From positions 2,164,501 through 2,228,500 of the forward strand of contig NZ_LT984798.1 in the NCBI RefSeq assembly GCF_900243745.1: 64,000 nucleotides of DNA, in the 5' to 3' direction. The notes beneath the pieces are model-generated. The model was not told where the DNA came from, did not search any database, and was given only the letters and a program-made list of their open reading frames with translations. Source of the stretch: Desulfovibrio sp. G11. Lineage in GTDB: Bacteria; Desulfobacterota; Desulfovibrionia; Desulfovibrionales; Desulfovibrionaceae. Numbering within the stretch: the stretch's first letter is position 1; each line of letters starts with the position of its first letter. This document shows positions 1-6,879 of the stretch, one piece after another. Both the position numbers and the translations under genes were made by a program.

Positions 1-2
1 AA

Positions 3-440
3 GAGTGGGCAAAACGGATGGCACAGCATGCTTTAAGAATAGCAGGGATTCTTCATGTTGCGGAATATCCTGAACCTGAAAAAATACCTGTATCGTGGGA
101 TGAAATCGACACCGCAATACAGATCACAGAAGTGTTAGCAGACAACTTGTGGGAATGTATATCTGGTCATGCAAACAGGCAAGAGCTGGTTTGTATGTGT
201 GATGTGGGGATACATATTCTTGAGGAAAATTTGAGGACATTTAACGCTACGCAGCTCAAGCAGCGATTCAAAGATCGCTACTCAGCGGCCGAAGTCGATG
301 TTGCTCTCTATAAACTGGAAAGGCGAGCCATTATCAGAGATCTCTCTGAATCGTATTGTTATAGTAGGCGTGGCAGGCCTTCAGGGCATGAATACAGGAA
401 CGAGTATTACGATAGGCACTCAGGGTCTAATGAGGATTAA
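3..440 (+). CDS. YfjI/DUF3987-family protein, C-terminal part (cut by window start)
   Basis: The reading frame is open from the first bases of the window, so the true start lies upstream. The visible 145 residues begin EWAKRMAQHALRIAGILH, which matches the C-terminal helical segment of DUF3987 (YfjI-type) proteins, where a Trp/Ala-rich helix ends in RIAGLLH. These are phage- and plasmid-associated proteins thought to act in replication as primase- or helicase-like ATPases; that part is outside the window. The tail (RRGRPSGHEYRN) is basic and probably disordered. A YfjJ/Gp2-like gene follows 0.5 kb downstream, the same neighbour pair as yfjI-yfjJ of the E. coli CP4-57 prophage. Family assignment is fairly confident, function is inferred. 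Confidence 0.7.
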   Translation, partial: EWAKRMAQHALRIAGILHVAEYPEPEKIPVSWDEIDTAIQITEVLADNLWECISGHANRQELVCMCDVGIHILEENLRTFNATQLKQRFKDRYSAAEVDVALYKLERRAIIRDLSESYCYSRRGRPSGHEYRNEYYDRHSGSNED

Positions 441-451
441 ACCATATTAGC

Positions 452-490
452 AAAAGGCATTCTCTTGGTATTCAGGTGAATGCCTTTTTT
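452..490 (+). terminator. Rho-independent terminator after the YfjI-like gene
   Basis: AAAAGGCATTC pairs with GAATGCCTTTT across a 15-nt loop and runs directly into a T tract, 12 nt after the stop codon of the upstream gene. Confidence 0.8.
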
Positions 491-526
491 CTGCACATAG
501 AAAAATGGCATATGTTTCAGGTGGAC

Positions 527-565
527 GGGTATTTGTTAGGGGGAGGGGGCCGCTAACAAATACCC
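527..565. repeat. 13-bp perfect inverted repeat with G-rich spacer
   Basis: GGGTATTTGTTAG (527-539) is mirrored by CTAACAAATACCC (553-565), separated by a 13-nt GC-rich spacer. There is no T tract after it, so it is not a typical terminator. It lies between two replication-type genes of a mobile element, so an origin, nick site or protein-binding site is possible; the function is unknown. Confidence 0.6.
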
Positions 566-723
566 TCGCCCATATTCCCTTTGCGTGAAAGCTTCAGCAT
601 TCAATCGTGACAACTTGATTGGCAATGTGCTGTGCTCAGAAAGAATGCACAGGACGTAGATCAGAACTCATTTGGCATCGTTCTATGAGCAAAAAATCTG
701 TGACGTATACAGATTTGACATTT

Positions 724-766
724 AAAAGCGGTATAGTGTGCTACTATACCGCTTTTACATTTTTTA
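724..766 (+). terminator. Strong hairpin followed by T tract
   Basis: AAAAGCGGTATAGT (724-737) pairs perfectly with ACTATACCGCTTTT (743-756) around a 5-nt loop, with six T at 761-766. No convincing gene ends just before it. It may end a small RNA or serve as a bidirectional insulator upstream of the Gp2-like gene. The stretch 566-723 holds nothing I can name. Confidence 0.55.
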
Positions 767-876
767 ATTCCTTAAAACTTTATCGCAAATATATTATGCG
801 AAAACTAACGCTACTGAGGAGATGTTAAACATTTAAACTTTATAAAACAGTCTTAATCATTCCCCGGTTCTTGGTA

Positions 877-904
877 GTATCTTTATACTTAATCATAAAG
901 ATAC
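877..904. promoter_or_regulatory. Inverted repeat upstream of the Gp2-like gene (operator or iteron candidate)
   Basis: GTATCTTTAT (877-886) and ATAAAGATAC (895-904) form a perfect 10-bp inverted repeat with an 8-nt spacer, 60 bp upstream of the start codon at 964. The surrounding 830-950 segment is very AT-rich and contains related direct repeats of the form AAACTnTATAAAAC near 834 and 930. This would fit an operator or a plasmid/phage iteron region. Confidence 0.45.
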
Positions 905-963
905 ATTTAAATTAATGACTAAAATTATAAACTATAAAACATAATACGTTAATGGAGAAGTAC

Positions 964-1584
964 ATGAACAGAAAGATTATTACAAACAATGAGTTCAGAG
1001 GTTATAGAATTAACAATGGTGAAAACAACAACCTGTTCTGTCATAAGAAGACCTTAGACCATATCGCAGACACAACGGAATACATGACAAGCAATCATTC
1101 ACGAACGTTAATGGTACGTCTTGACATACAGCCTGATCAAGACAGTGAACATACGCTTAGCAGTAAGGATATGACCAGAGTCATTGAGAACGTTAAGCGC
1201 CAAACAGATTCACGTTTTAAAAATAGTAAAAATGCCCCTGACACACATGTTGTCTGGGTATCAGAAAAAACTACTCCAGACGATAAGCCACACTATCACT
1301 TAGCGATATTTGTCAATGCCAATGCCATTCAAAACGGCTACTCCTTAAAAAAGGCCTTCAATAATGAAATAAAAAAGAAATTGAAGACAGATAAGGACGG
1401 CTTGGTCAATTTCTCCAGCAGCAATGGAAAAGTGGGCAAGCTCATCGAGAGAAACTCTCCTGACTTTGAGCGTCAGGTCAACGATGCGGTACATGCGGCC
1501 AGTTACTTGGCTAAGACCCGTTCAAAAGAATACAACCCCAAGGGGTCTCGAGTCTCCTCTTGCACGCGTATCCGCCGTAAATAG
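964..1584 (+). CDS. Inovirus Gp2/YfjJ-like replication protein
   Basis: The 206-residue protein carries the core of the inovirus Gp2 / YagK-YfjJ family: a basic N-terminal half with TLMVRLDI near residue 45, a central HVVWVSEKTTPDDKPHYHLAIFVN segment split here only by description, and a C-terminal SYLAKT motif. The family is found in filamentous phages, prophages and satellites and is linked to replication. I chose ATG 964 over ATG 952 because GGAG lies six bases before 964. It follows a YfjI-like gene, as in E. coli CP4-57. The AT-rich leader with repeats (830-950) suggests autoregulation. Family confidence is good; the biochemical role is inferred. Confidence 0.75.
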   Translation: MNRKIITNNEFRGYRINNGENNNLFCHKKTLDHIADTTEYMTSNHSRTLMVRLDIQPDQDSEHTLSSKDMTRVIENVKRQTDSRFKNSKNAPDTHVVWVSEKTTPDDKPHYHLAIFVNANAIQNGYSLKKAFNNEIKKKLKTDKDGLVNFSSSNGKVGKLIERNSPDFERQVNDAVHAASYLAKTRSKEYNPKGSRVSSCTRIRRK

Positions 1585-1630
1585 AGTATATTATGCGTTA
1601 TATCAAAGTGAAAAAAACAGGAGCCTCAAG

Positions 1631-2116
1631 ATGCCCTCATCAACCTCTCCCGACTCGTGGTCTGATATCAACACTGACATGATCGCCCGCACCTGCGATG
1701 GTGCAGATTGCCAGTACATCTGCAAAACGACCCTCAAGACGGATACAGGGCGTACTGTTTCAGCACTAGGTGAAGCAGATACCCTGCAGGCGGCCAGCGA
1801 TACCTCTCGCGCCAATGCCACCAGGCTCCTCCAGGCCCAATTTACACCCTCAAACGATGCAGTAACGCAGTCACACTGGGATGACGCCCCTACGCACGTT
1901 CAAGGGCCACAGGACAGGCCGCAAAACAAGGCCATGCTCAATGGTGGCGGTTCCAAGCCCGCATCGCCAAAACAGGTCGGGCTAGTCAAAAAAATCGCCC
2001 AAGAAAAAGGGCAATCAGCAGAAGCCCTGAGCTACAGGGACTTTGGCAAAGACCTTGCTCAACTGACCGGAGCCGAGATTAACACCCTCATCAGGACGTT
2101 GAAGGGCAGCCATTAG
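1631..2116 (+). CDS. Hypothetical protein with C-terminal SSAP-type helical tail
   Basis: This 161-residue protein is preceded by an ACAGGAG ribosome site. The N-terminal two thirds are hydrophilic and low-complexity, with a cysteine pair in CDGADCQYICK. The last 50 residues (SPKQVGLVKKIAQEKGQ then FGKDLAQLTGAEINTLIRTL) resemble the short helical module often seen at the C-terminus of phage annealing and RecT/ERF-like proteins, where a first helix binds at a second helix ending in LT-x-x-EA-x-x-LI. A role in DNA binding is plausible but not shown. It lies 47 bp after the Gp2-like gene and may be cotranscribed with it. Confidence 0.55.
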   Translation: MPSSTSPDSWSDINTDMIARTCDGADCQYICKTTLKTDTGRTVSALGEADTLQAASDTSRANATRLLQAQFTPSNDAVTQSHWDDAPTHVQGPQDRPQNKAMLNGGGSKPASPKQVGLVKKIAQEKGQSAEALSYRDFGKDLAQLTGAEINTLIRTLKGSH

Positions 2117-2467
2117 GCGTAATAAATAAGAACTTTCCCATTCCCCTCTAAAAAGCCCTTCTTCATCCTCGAAAAGCATAGCCCCATTTTTATCCGCAAA
2201 GTCTCTCATAGCTAATCGGGGGATCAACCATCGTCCATTTTCCGGTCTTGATATCAAGGGCAGGGGCCAAGAGGCAGCAGCAGACGCCACTACGGCAGAA
2301 ATGCGCTCTACATACGCGATAAGTTCACTGCATGGCTCTGGGGATTACAAAATAGCGGTGACTGGTGGGTGCTACCTGCATGACAGCACCCATCTTTCAT
2401 CATTGTAAGCAATAGTATGTATACCCACACATGCCCTCATCCACCCCACGCACCAGCAGGAGGTCAC
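2117..2467. other. Intergenic stretch, no supported gene
   Basis: The 350 bp between two small hypothetical genes hold no hairpin with a T tract and no ORF with a ribosome site on the plus strand. A minus-strand frame ending inside the upstream gene (2290 to 2015) reads like protein in its first 60 residues but has no recognisable family. Confidence 0.4.
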
Positions 2468-2752
2468 ATGCAGCACAGAAATTGGCATTACGATTTTGAA
2501 TACAGCAACAATCTGTTCAACAAGGGCATCGGTTCAGAAGATTTCTTTAAAGCAATTGAGGTGGCCTTACCCCCAGTGGTGTCCAGAGCAGAACTGGCAA
2601 GGCTCACCGGCGGACTTATTTCTGCCAAGACCCTCAGCAATGAGGATGCTCTAAATAAAGGTCCAGGGGAGCGCGTCAGAGCAGGTTCCAAGGTCGGCTA
2701 TACCAAGGCATCAGCTATGGTATACCTCCGCAAGAAACTAAGGCTGCTGTAG
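2468..2752 (+). CDS. Small AlpA/excisionase-like helix-turn-helix protein
   Basis: ATG 2468 follows a strong AGGAGG site at a 4-nt spacing, so the upstream in-frame ATG at 2417 was rejected. The 94-residue product contains VVSRAELARLTGGLISAKTL followed by a GPGERVRAGSKVGYTKA segment, the layout of MerR/AlpA-type winged HTH proteins in which a helix pair is followed by a short beta wing. Such proteins act as excisionases or activators of mobile elements. I see no cofactor residues. The next gene is convergent. The HTH reading is moderately sure, the excisionase role is inference. Confidence 0.5.
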   Translation: MQHRNWHYDFEYSNNLFNKGIGSEDFFKAIEVALPPVVSRAELARLTGGLISAKTLSNEDALNKGPGERVRAGSKVGYTKASAMVYLRKKLRLL

Positions 2753-2802
2753 GGTCACGACCCTCCCAAGGTCATGCTCTGATTTAATCCTATTCACCGC
2801 GC

Positions 2803-3690
2803 TTATCTTTCTAACTGATAGTCATAGCTCCAGTATTTCTGCCACGGCCCGCCATGCGTCACTCCAGAAATGACCACACAGCTTTTGGGCTGTCTTGTTG
2901 CCCGGCAAAACGCCGCGCTGATTTCCGGCGGCATAATCGTGTCTACGCGGCTGCTTAAATGCTGTTGAGGCAGATGCCGCAGGTGTGAGGCCACGGCAAT
3001 TGGGTTCAAGGACTCTGCGAGAGGGCTCACTCCCTGCAGCTGCGTCCAGGCCTCGGTATCAAGGTTGCCTGCTATGGTACCCAGAAAGATAACGTCCTGT
3101 CTCTTGGCTGCCAGCAATGCCGCAGCACCTCCACCACCAGAAAATCCGACTAGAACGACCTTTTCTGCCCCACATGCTGTCTTAGCTTGGGAAATGGCAG
3201 TATCAAGGCTGTCGATCACTTCCTGCCCGAGGCGGGCAGACGTCCAGTAGCGTTTTGAACAATACCGCCTGTCTTCTCCCTGCACATACTGGCAGGGACG
3301 GGCCAGGTAGAGCACGGGGTCTGTGCCGAGATCGGCCGTTGCCAGCCGCAGTGCCACAGGGTTAAGCGGCGTGGGATCACTGGCAGGCCGGATGCGTGAC
3401 TCCCAGGCGTACCCGTCTCCTTCAATATATACGCGCAGGACTCCATGGTGTGGTGAAAAGCCGGGGCGGTATAAGCCGAACAGGACAAAAGACTGTGTTG
3501 CAAAGAGGCGTTCAGTAAATCCGTGCTGCTGCGCAAGGGCGCGGGCCTTCAACCTGGGGGATGCGGCGCAGGCCGATAAAAAGCACAGGATAACAGCCAG
3601 CACGGCACGCAAGCCTATGCCTGCGTGCCGGTTGTCAGCCTTAACCGTGCACCCCTTTCCGGCACGAGGAAAAATATCCACAACAGCCAT
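2803..3690 (-). CDS. Lipoprotein alpha/beta hydrolase
   Basis: The 295-residue product has a hydrophobic segment at 27-40 ending in a lipobox (FLSAC, Cys41), pointing to an outer-envelope lipoprotein. After it comes an alpha/beta-hydrolase fold: YIEGDG near residue 90, a nucleophile elbow GFSGGG in KVVLVGFSGGGGAAAL near residue 180, an acid candidate near SRVDTIMPP and a histidine in GVTHGGPW near the C-terminus. This is a serine esterase-like arrangement; the substrate cannot be read. The start at 3690 leaves 26 residues before the hydrophobic core and no strong ribosome site, so it may be shorter. It sits next to an ISL3 element, which lies just upstream of its promoter region. Confidence 0.65.
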   Translation of the reverse strand: MAVVDIFPRAGKGCTVKADNRHAGIGLRAVLAVILCFLSACAASPRLKARALAQQHGFTERLFATQSFVLFGLYRPGFSPHHGVLRVYIEGDGYAWESRIRPASDPTPLNPVALRLATADLGTDPVLYLARPCQYVQGEDRRYCSKRYWTSARLGQEVIDSLDTAISQAKTACGAEKVVLVGFSGGGGAAALLAAKRQDVIFLGTIAGNLDTEAWTQLQGVSPLAESLNPIAVASHLRHLPQQHLSSRVDTIMPPEISAAFCRATRQPKSCVVISGVTHGGPWQKYWSYDYQLER

Positions 3691-3729
3691 GCGGTGAAAT
3701 TAGCATAAATACGCCGTGTTGACTATTTT

Positions 3730-3756
3730 GGTTCTTCCGGGTTTTCCGTGGGTAAC
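3730..3756. repeat. ISL3 left terminal inverted repeat
   Basis: The 27-bp end matches the reverse complement of 5030-5056 at 25 positions and directly abuts the ACTATTTT target duplication. Confidence 0.92.
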
Positions 3757-3761
3757 CCCTG

Positions 3762-4997
3762 TCAGGAACTGGCCGGGTAGAGGTTTAGACCGCCACAGAA
3801 GAAGTAGATGGCTGTCTTGAAATGCTCCCGGTTCCTATAACCGCAAGCCTTCCTCTTGATGGCCATGATCTTGCTGTTGAGGCCCTCGGCCACGCCGTTG
3901 GTGATCCTGTGGCGGCAGAAGGTCAGGATGTTCTCAAGATGTCTCTGAATCAGTCCGCCCACTTTGCGCATTGGGGCAAGATCTGACCTGTTCACCCAGA
4001 CCAGCCATCGCTTCACAAAACGTCTGGCCCATCCCGTGCTCAGGTACTTCCAGACGTCGTTCAGGCTTTCCTTCATGGCCCAGGCCTTGGCCACCTTGAG
4101 GTTCGCTGTCTTCAAGGCCTCCAGGGCTGGCCGGTGTTTGTCCGGCAGATTCTCCTCCCGGTATAGCCAGAGGAATTTCGTGCCCTTGAGTCGATGGTCA
4201 TCCTGACTTGTGAGTTCGCGGTGCTCTTGCTTGCGTACCCGGTCCACAGCCTCGCCTACGTGTTTCATGACGTGGAACCGATCGTGAACGATTTTCCCCG
4301 CCGCGTCCGGCACATGTTTGAGCGTAGCTTTAAAATAGGGCTCCCACATGTCCATGGCCACGGCCTTGATCCGCTCCAACTGCGCCTTGGTGAACTGAAG
4401 GTAGTACCCCTCAAGGCTTTCGGCCTTACGCTCGTCGGCCACATACTCCACCGTGCTGCCGATCAGATCACAAACCACGGTCACATAGTCGTGCCCCTTG
4501 CGGAATGCCTTCTCGTCAACGCCAAGATACCGCGAGGGATTCGATTGCTTGCGCTCCCGGCCCCGGCGCACCGCCCTTTCCATGACACCCCATGCTTCGT
4601 CCCAGGTGATGCGCAGGATGCGCCGCGCTCCTGTTACGGTGGCGCACTCGGTCAGCACGTCGATGATCAATCGCTCCATCAATATGGTGAAACGTGCCTT
4701 GGACTCGGCCCAAGGCACGTTGACCTGAAGGACGCCATGCTCGGGGCAGTCCACTCGGGGAATCCGAGCATGCAGGAACGTCTTGAACTGGCACGTGTCC
4801 AGATGGCGCCAGACACGAGGCTCGGCATGGTCGCGGCAAGCCAGCTCTCGACCACAAGTAGGGCAAAACCAGCGAACACCAGGACCATGCTCCACGCGGA
4901 TGTCTACCCGACCTTCCGCCGTGTCCAGTTCAACAGCCTCAACAAACCAGGGCTCGGTCAGCCCGAGAATCCGAAAATATAGGTCCGTATCCTTCAT
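3762..4997 (-). CDS. ISL3-family transposase
   Basis: The 411-residue protein has the standard ISL3 layout. An N-terminal zinc-ribbon-like part contains CPTCGRELACRDH near residues 45-57 and a later CPEHG; the catalytic region has YLGVDEKAFRKGHDYVTVV (first Asp) and AVAMDMWEPYFKA (second Asp), and the C-terminus has NGVAEGLNSKIMAIKRKACG with the final Glu and basic DNA-binding helix. Length is normal for the family and there is no frameshift. The start at 4997 is preceded by CGGAGGG. It lies within 27-bp inverted repeats and carries out DDE-type transposition of the element. Confidence 0.95.
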   Translation of the reverse strand: MKDTDLYFRILGLTEPWFVEAVELDTAEGRVDIRVEHGPGVRWFCPTCGRELACRDHAEPRVWRHLDTCQFKTFLHARIPRVDCPEHGVLQVNVPWAESKARFTILMERLIIDVLTECATVTGARRILRITWDEAWGVMERAVRRGRERKQSNPSRYLGVDEKAFRKGHDYVTVVCDLIGSTVEYVADERKAESLEGYYLQFTKAQLERIKAVAMDMWEPYFKATLKHVPDAAGKIVHDRFHVMKHVGEAVDRVRKQEHRELTSQDDHRLKGTKFLWLYREENLPDKHRPALEALKTANLKVAKAWAMKESLNDVWKYLSTGWARRFVKRWLVWVNRSDLAPMRKVGGLIQRHLENILTFCRHRITNGVAEGLNSKIMAIKRKACGYRNREHFKTAIYFFCGGLNLYPASS

Positions 4998-5029
4998 TGG
5001 TGCCCTCCGGGAAGGACATTAGCAGATCA

Positions 5030-5056
5030 GCTACCCACGGAAAACCCGGAAGAGCC
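5030..5056. repeat. ISL3 right terminal inverted repeat
   Basis: Imperfect partner of 3730-3756 and directly followed by the second ACTATTTT copy at 5057-5064. Confidence 0.92.
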
Positions 5057-5085
5057 ACTATTTTTTATCTTCCGCAAGCCAGACC

Positions 5086-5112
5086 TTACTCTACTGGAGA
5101 GTAATTATTTTT
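5086..5112 (+). terminator. Weak terminator-like hairpin beside the ISL3 insertion
   Basis: TTACTCT and AGAGTAA pair around ACTGG and are followed by TTATTTTT. It may be the end of a transcript that the insertion sequence has separated from its gene. Confidence 0.35.
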
Positions 5113-5115
5113 ACA

Positions 5116-5148
5116 ATATTGACCATGGTCTAATTTTACATAATTATT
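5116..5148 (+). promoter_or_regulatory. 33-bp promoter box shared with the autotransporter upstream region
   Basis: ATATTGACC is followed by GGTC and then CATAATTAT. The same 33-bp arrangement recurs at 13937-13969 with 26 identical positions. TTGACC resembles a -35 element and TAATTAT a -10 at 16 bp spacing. GACCATGGTC at 5121-5130 is a perfect palindrome and could be an operator. The next gene begins about 200 bp downstream at 5352. Confidence 0.5.
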
Positions 5149-5351
5149 GATTCAGGGAATTTCTGTTTGTCCTGACACGGTTTGAATATGCGGCCGACAG
5201 GCAACAACATTTTATAAAAACTTAGACAGGGCAACAAAAATTCATCTGAAGCTTAAAAATAAGTAACCTTTCCAGATTCTGGAAAGTATATACCTCATAA
5301 CGTCTGTACGCACGGTAGCACCGCGCAACAACCATGCTTGTGGAGGCAGTT

Positions 5352-5579
5352 ATGTGGGGAAAAATTTTATGCTTTGTGGGCGGCGCCGCTCTGGGATATC
5401 TGGCCCGCGAACAGATTGCCGAGGCCGTGGATACCGTCTGTGAAAAAGTGTCCGACCTTATGGAGTCTGGTGCCGGCAATACTGTAGATACAGATGCCAT
5501 TTCTGTTGAAAATCAAGTCCCTGACGGGGATAATGCATCAGGCCCCGTTGAGGCTACTGAAAATGCTGTGACCGGATAA
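5352..5579 (+). CDS. Small membrane-anchored hypothetical protein
   Basis: ATG 5352 is preceded by TGGAGG and is preferred over the ATG at 5334. The 75 residues start with one hydrophobic segment (KILCFVGGAALGYLAREQ) that has a Gly-x-x-x-Gly packing pattern, followed by an acidic, Asn/Asp-rich tail with no cysteine. The shape is like the small envelope proteins that cap cell-surface gene sets, and a similar layout (short glycine-rich helix, charged tail) recurs at 35777. It has its own promoter-like box upstream and a very strong hairpin right after the stop. I do not recognise a family. Confidence 0.5.
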   Translation: MWGKILCFVGGAALGYLAREQIAEAVDTVCEKVSDLMESGAGNTVDTDAISVENQVPDGDNASGPVEATENAVTG

Positions 5580-5580
5580 A

Positions 5581-5624
5581 TGACCAACTGTACGAGAGGG
5601 AAAGCCCTCTCGTACAGTTGGTCA
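5581..5624. repeat. Perfect 20-bp stem hairpin after the small membrane gene
   Basis: The 20-bp arms at 5581-5600 and 5605-5624 are exact reverse complements around the loop AAAG, starting in TGACCAACTG and ending in CAGTTGGTCA. There is no T tract downstream, so it may be a terminator-like mRNA 3' end stabiliser or a protein-binding palindrome. Confidence 0.75.
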
Positions 5625-5700
5625 CCGAGTAATAAACTATGTTGATAATCGTACTATGTGGCTATATAGTTAATTAAATAACATTGTCAGGTGGATAATC

Positions 5701-6633
5701 ATGCCGCCCAAAATTGACCCCGACACCACGCCAGGCGTTAAACTGCTGCGGCTTTTTCGCAAGCTTCTGCTGGATAGCCGCCGCCACTACCAGAATGACC
5801 TTGCCGAAGAGCTGCAATGTTCGCCGCAAACGGTGATCCGTCTGGTGGGCGAAGTCGAGGCCGTGGTGGGGGCCTCTCTGCATACGGGCCTGGACAACCG
5901 CCGCCGCTGGTATCAGTACGTTATCAATGAAGGGCGCTCGCTGGGCCTGGATTTCGAAGAACTGCGCTTCCTCGGCATTTGCCGCGAAATGGCATCCGGC
6001 ATTCTGCCTGCCCCGGTGCTGCAAAGGGTGGATTCAAGCCTGCGTCATCTGGCTCTGCACATGGCTGATCCGATGCATATGGGCAAGGACGATCCCTTTC
6101 ACTTCCACGCCAAGGGGCGTATCGACTACACCCCTCACACCGACCATATCGATCAGTTGGTGGACGCTGCCCGTAGCCAAAAAATCTGCCTTGTGGCCTA
6201 CAAGGCGCCGGGGCGCGAAGCTCCGCGCGAGCACCGCCTGGTTCCTCAGCGCATGATCGCTATGAACAATGCTCTCTATGTGCTGGGCGCTCTGGTGGAC
6301 CCCGATTTTACGCCCACAGGCAGACCATGCAGCATGGCCGTTCACAGAATTACCGATGTGACAACGACGGGTAAAAGGGTGACCGGGCTTTTGCCCGAGA
6401 TAGCCACAGAGGACTTTGGCCTGCCCTGGCACGAGCCGCGCACGTTCCATATTGGTTTCAGTGCCAAGGTGGCCGAATATGTGCGTGAGCGCATCTGGGC
6501 AGAAAGTCAGACTGTGGAAAATCTGCCTGACGGCGGCCTTGTGCTGACCCTGACCACACGTGCCGAGCCGGAACTGCGGGCCTGGGTGCGCAGCTTTGGT
6601 GAGGATGCGGCAATTATGGAAGAGGATGCGTAA
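5701..6633 (+). CDS. WYL-domain transcriptional regulator
   Basis: The 310-residue protein has an N-terminal winged helix-turn-helix (about 15-75; LAEELQCSPQTVIRLVGEVE), a linker, a WYL domain (about 148-215) and a C-terminal WCX-like extension (VENLPDGGLVLTLTTRAEPE). The WYL core reads ALYVLGAL, where the usual first tryptophan is alanine. WYL proteins bind nucleic-acid or nucleotide ligands and often repress or sense for phage-defence genes. The stop is followed within 45 bp by a zinc-ribbon gene and then a NERD helicase on the same strand, so these are probably its targets or partners. The ligand is unknown. Confidence 0.85.
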   Translation: MPPKIDPDTTPGVKLLRLFRKLLLDSRRHYQNDLAEELQCSPQTVIRLVGEVEAVVGASLHTGLDNRRRWYQYVINEGRSLGLDFEELRFLGICREMASGILPAPVLQRVDSSLRHLALHMADPMHMGKDDPFHFHAKGRIDYTPHTDHIDQLVDAARSQKICLVAYKAPGREAPREHRLVPQRMIAMNNALYVLGALVDPDFTPTGRPCSMAVHRITDVTTTGKRVTGLLPEIATEDFGLPWHEPRTFHIGFSAKVAEYVRERIWAESQTVENLPDGGLVLTLTTRAEPELRAWVRSFGEDAAIMEEDA

Positions 6634-6675
6634 AAACCGTTTGCGCATATGCTAACCTGAAGGTGCAACAGATGG

Positions 6676-6870
6676 ATGCAGCCCCCAGTTATACCTTGCT
6701 CCCAATGCGGATCAAAGCAGACAGAAGTTCGTTGCACGCCCCCTGACGGTGGTTTTTTGAACGATCTTGAAAACATCATGGGCAAGATGCTGCGCGACCC
6801 TTCCGCTGGCGGGGCCAGATTTGTCGTATGCAAGATTTGCGGCCATGTGACCTACGTACATATCCGGTAG
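6676..6870 (+). CDS. Small zinc-ribbon protein
   Basis: The 64-residue protein carries two CxxC knuckles, CSQCGSKQTEVRC at the N-terminus and CKICGHVTY near the C-terminus, the minimal zinc-ribbon layout. The middle part (GGFLNDLENIMGKMLRD) is a short amphipathic helix. It is placed 43 bp after the WYL regulator and 9 bp before the NERD helicase, so it is probably cotranscribed and might be a DNA- or protein-binding cofactor of that helicase. No family name is claimed. Confidence 0.6.
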   Translation: MQPPVIPCSQCGSKQTEVRCTPPDGGFLNDLENIMGKMLRDPSAGGARFVVCKICGHVTYVHIR

Positions 6871-6879
6871 GACAAAACT

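Larger units (their letters stand above)
3730..5056 (-). mobile_element. Complete ISL3-family insertion sequence, 1327 bp
   Basis: The ends are 27-bp inverted repeats (3730-3756 and 5030-5056) starting GGTTCTTCCGGGTTTTCC on one side and GGCTCTTCCGGGTTTTCC on the other, differing at only two positions. The element is flanked by a perfect 8-bp direct repeat, ACTATTTT, at 3722-3729 and 5057-5064, the duplication length typical for ISL3. A single intact transposase gene fills the element on the minus strand, so the copy looks recent and functional. Confidence 0.95.

Noticed and set aside
619..828. 69-residue plus-strand frame
   Set aside because: It spans a strong hairpin with T run and has no ribosome site or family.
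2015..2290. Minus-strand 91-residue frame (GRWLIPRLAMRDF...) overlapping the hypothetical gene at 1631
   Set aside because: Part reads like protein, but it overlaps a better-supported gene, has no ribosome site and no recognisable family.
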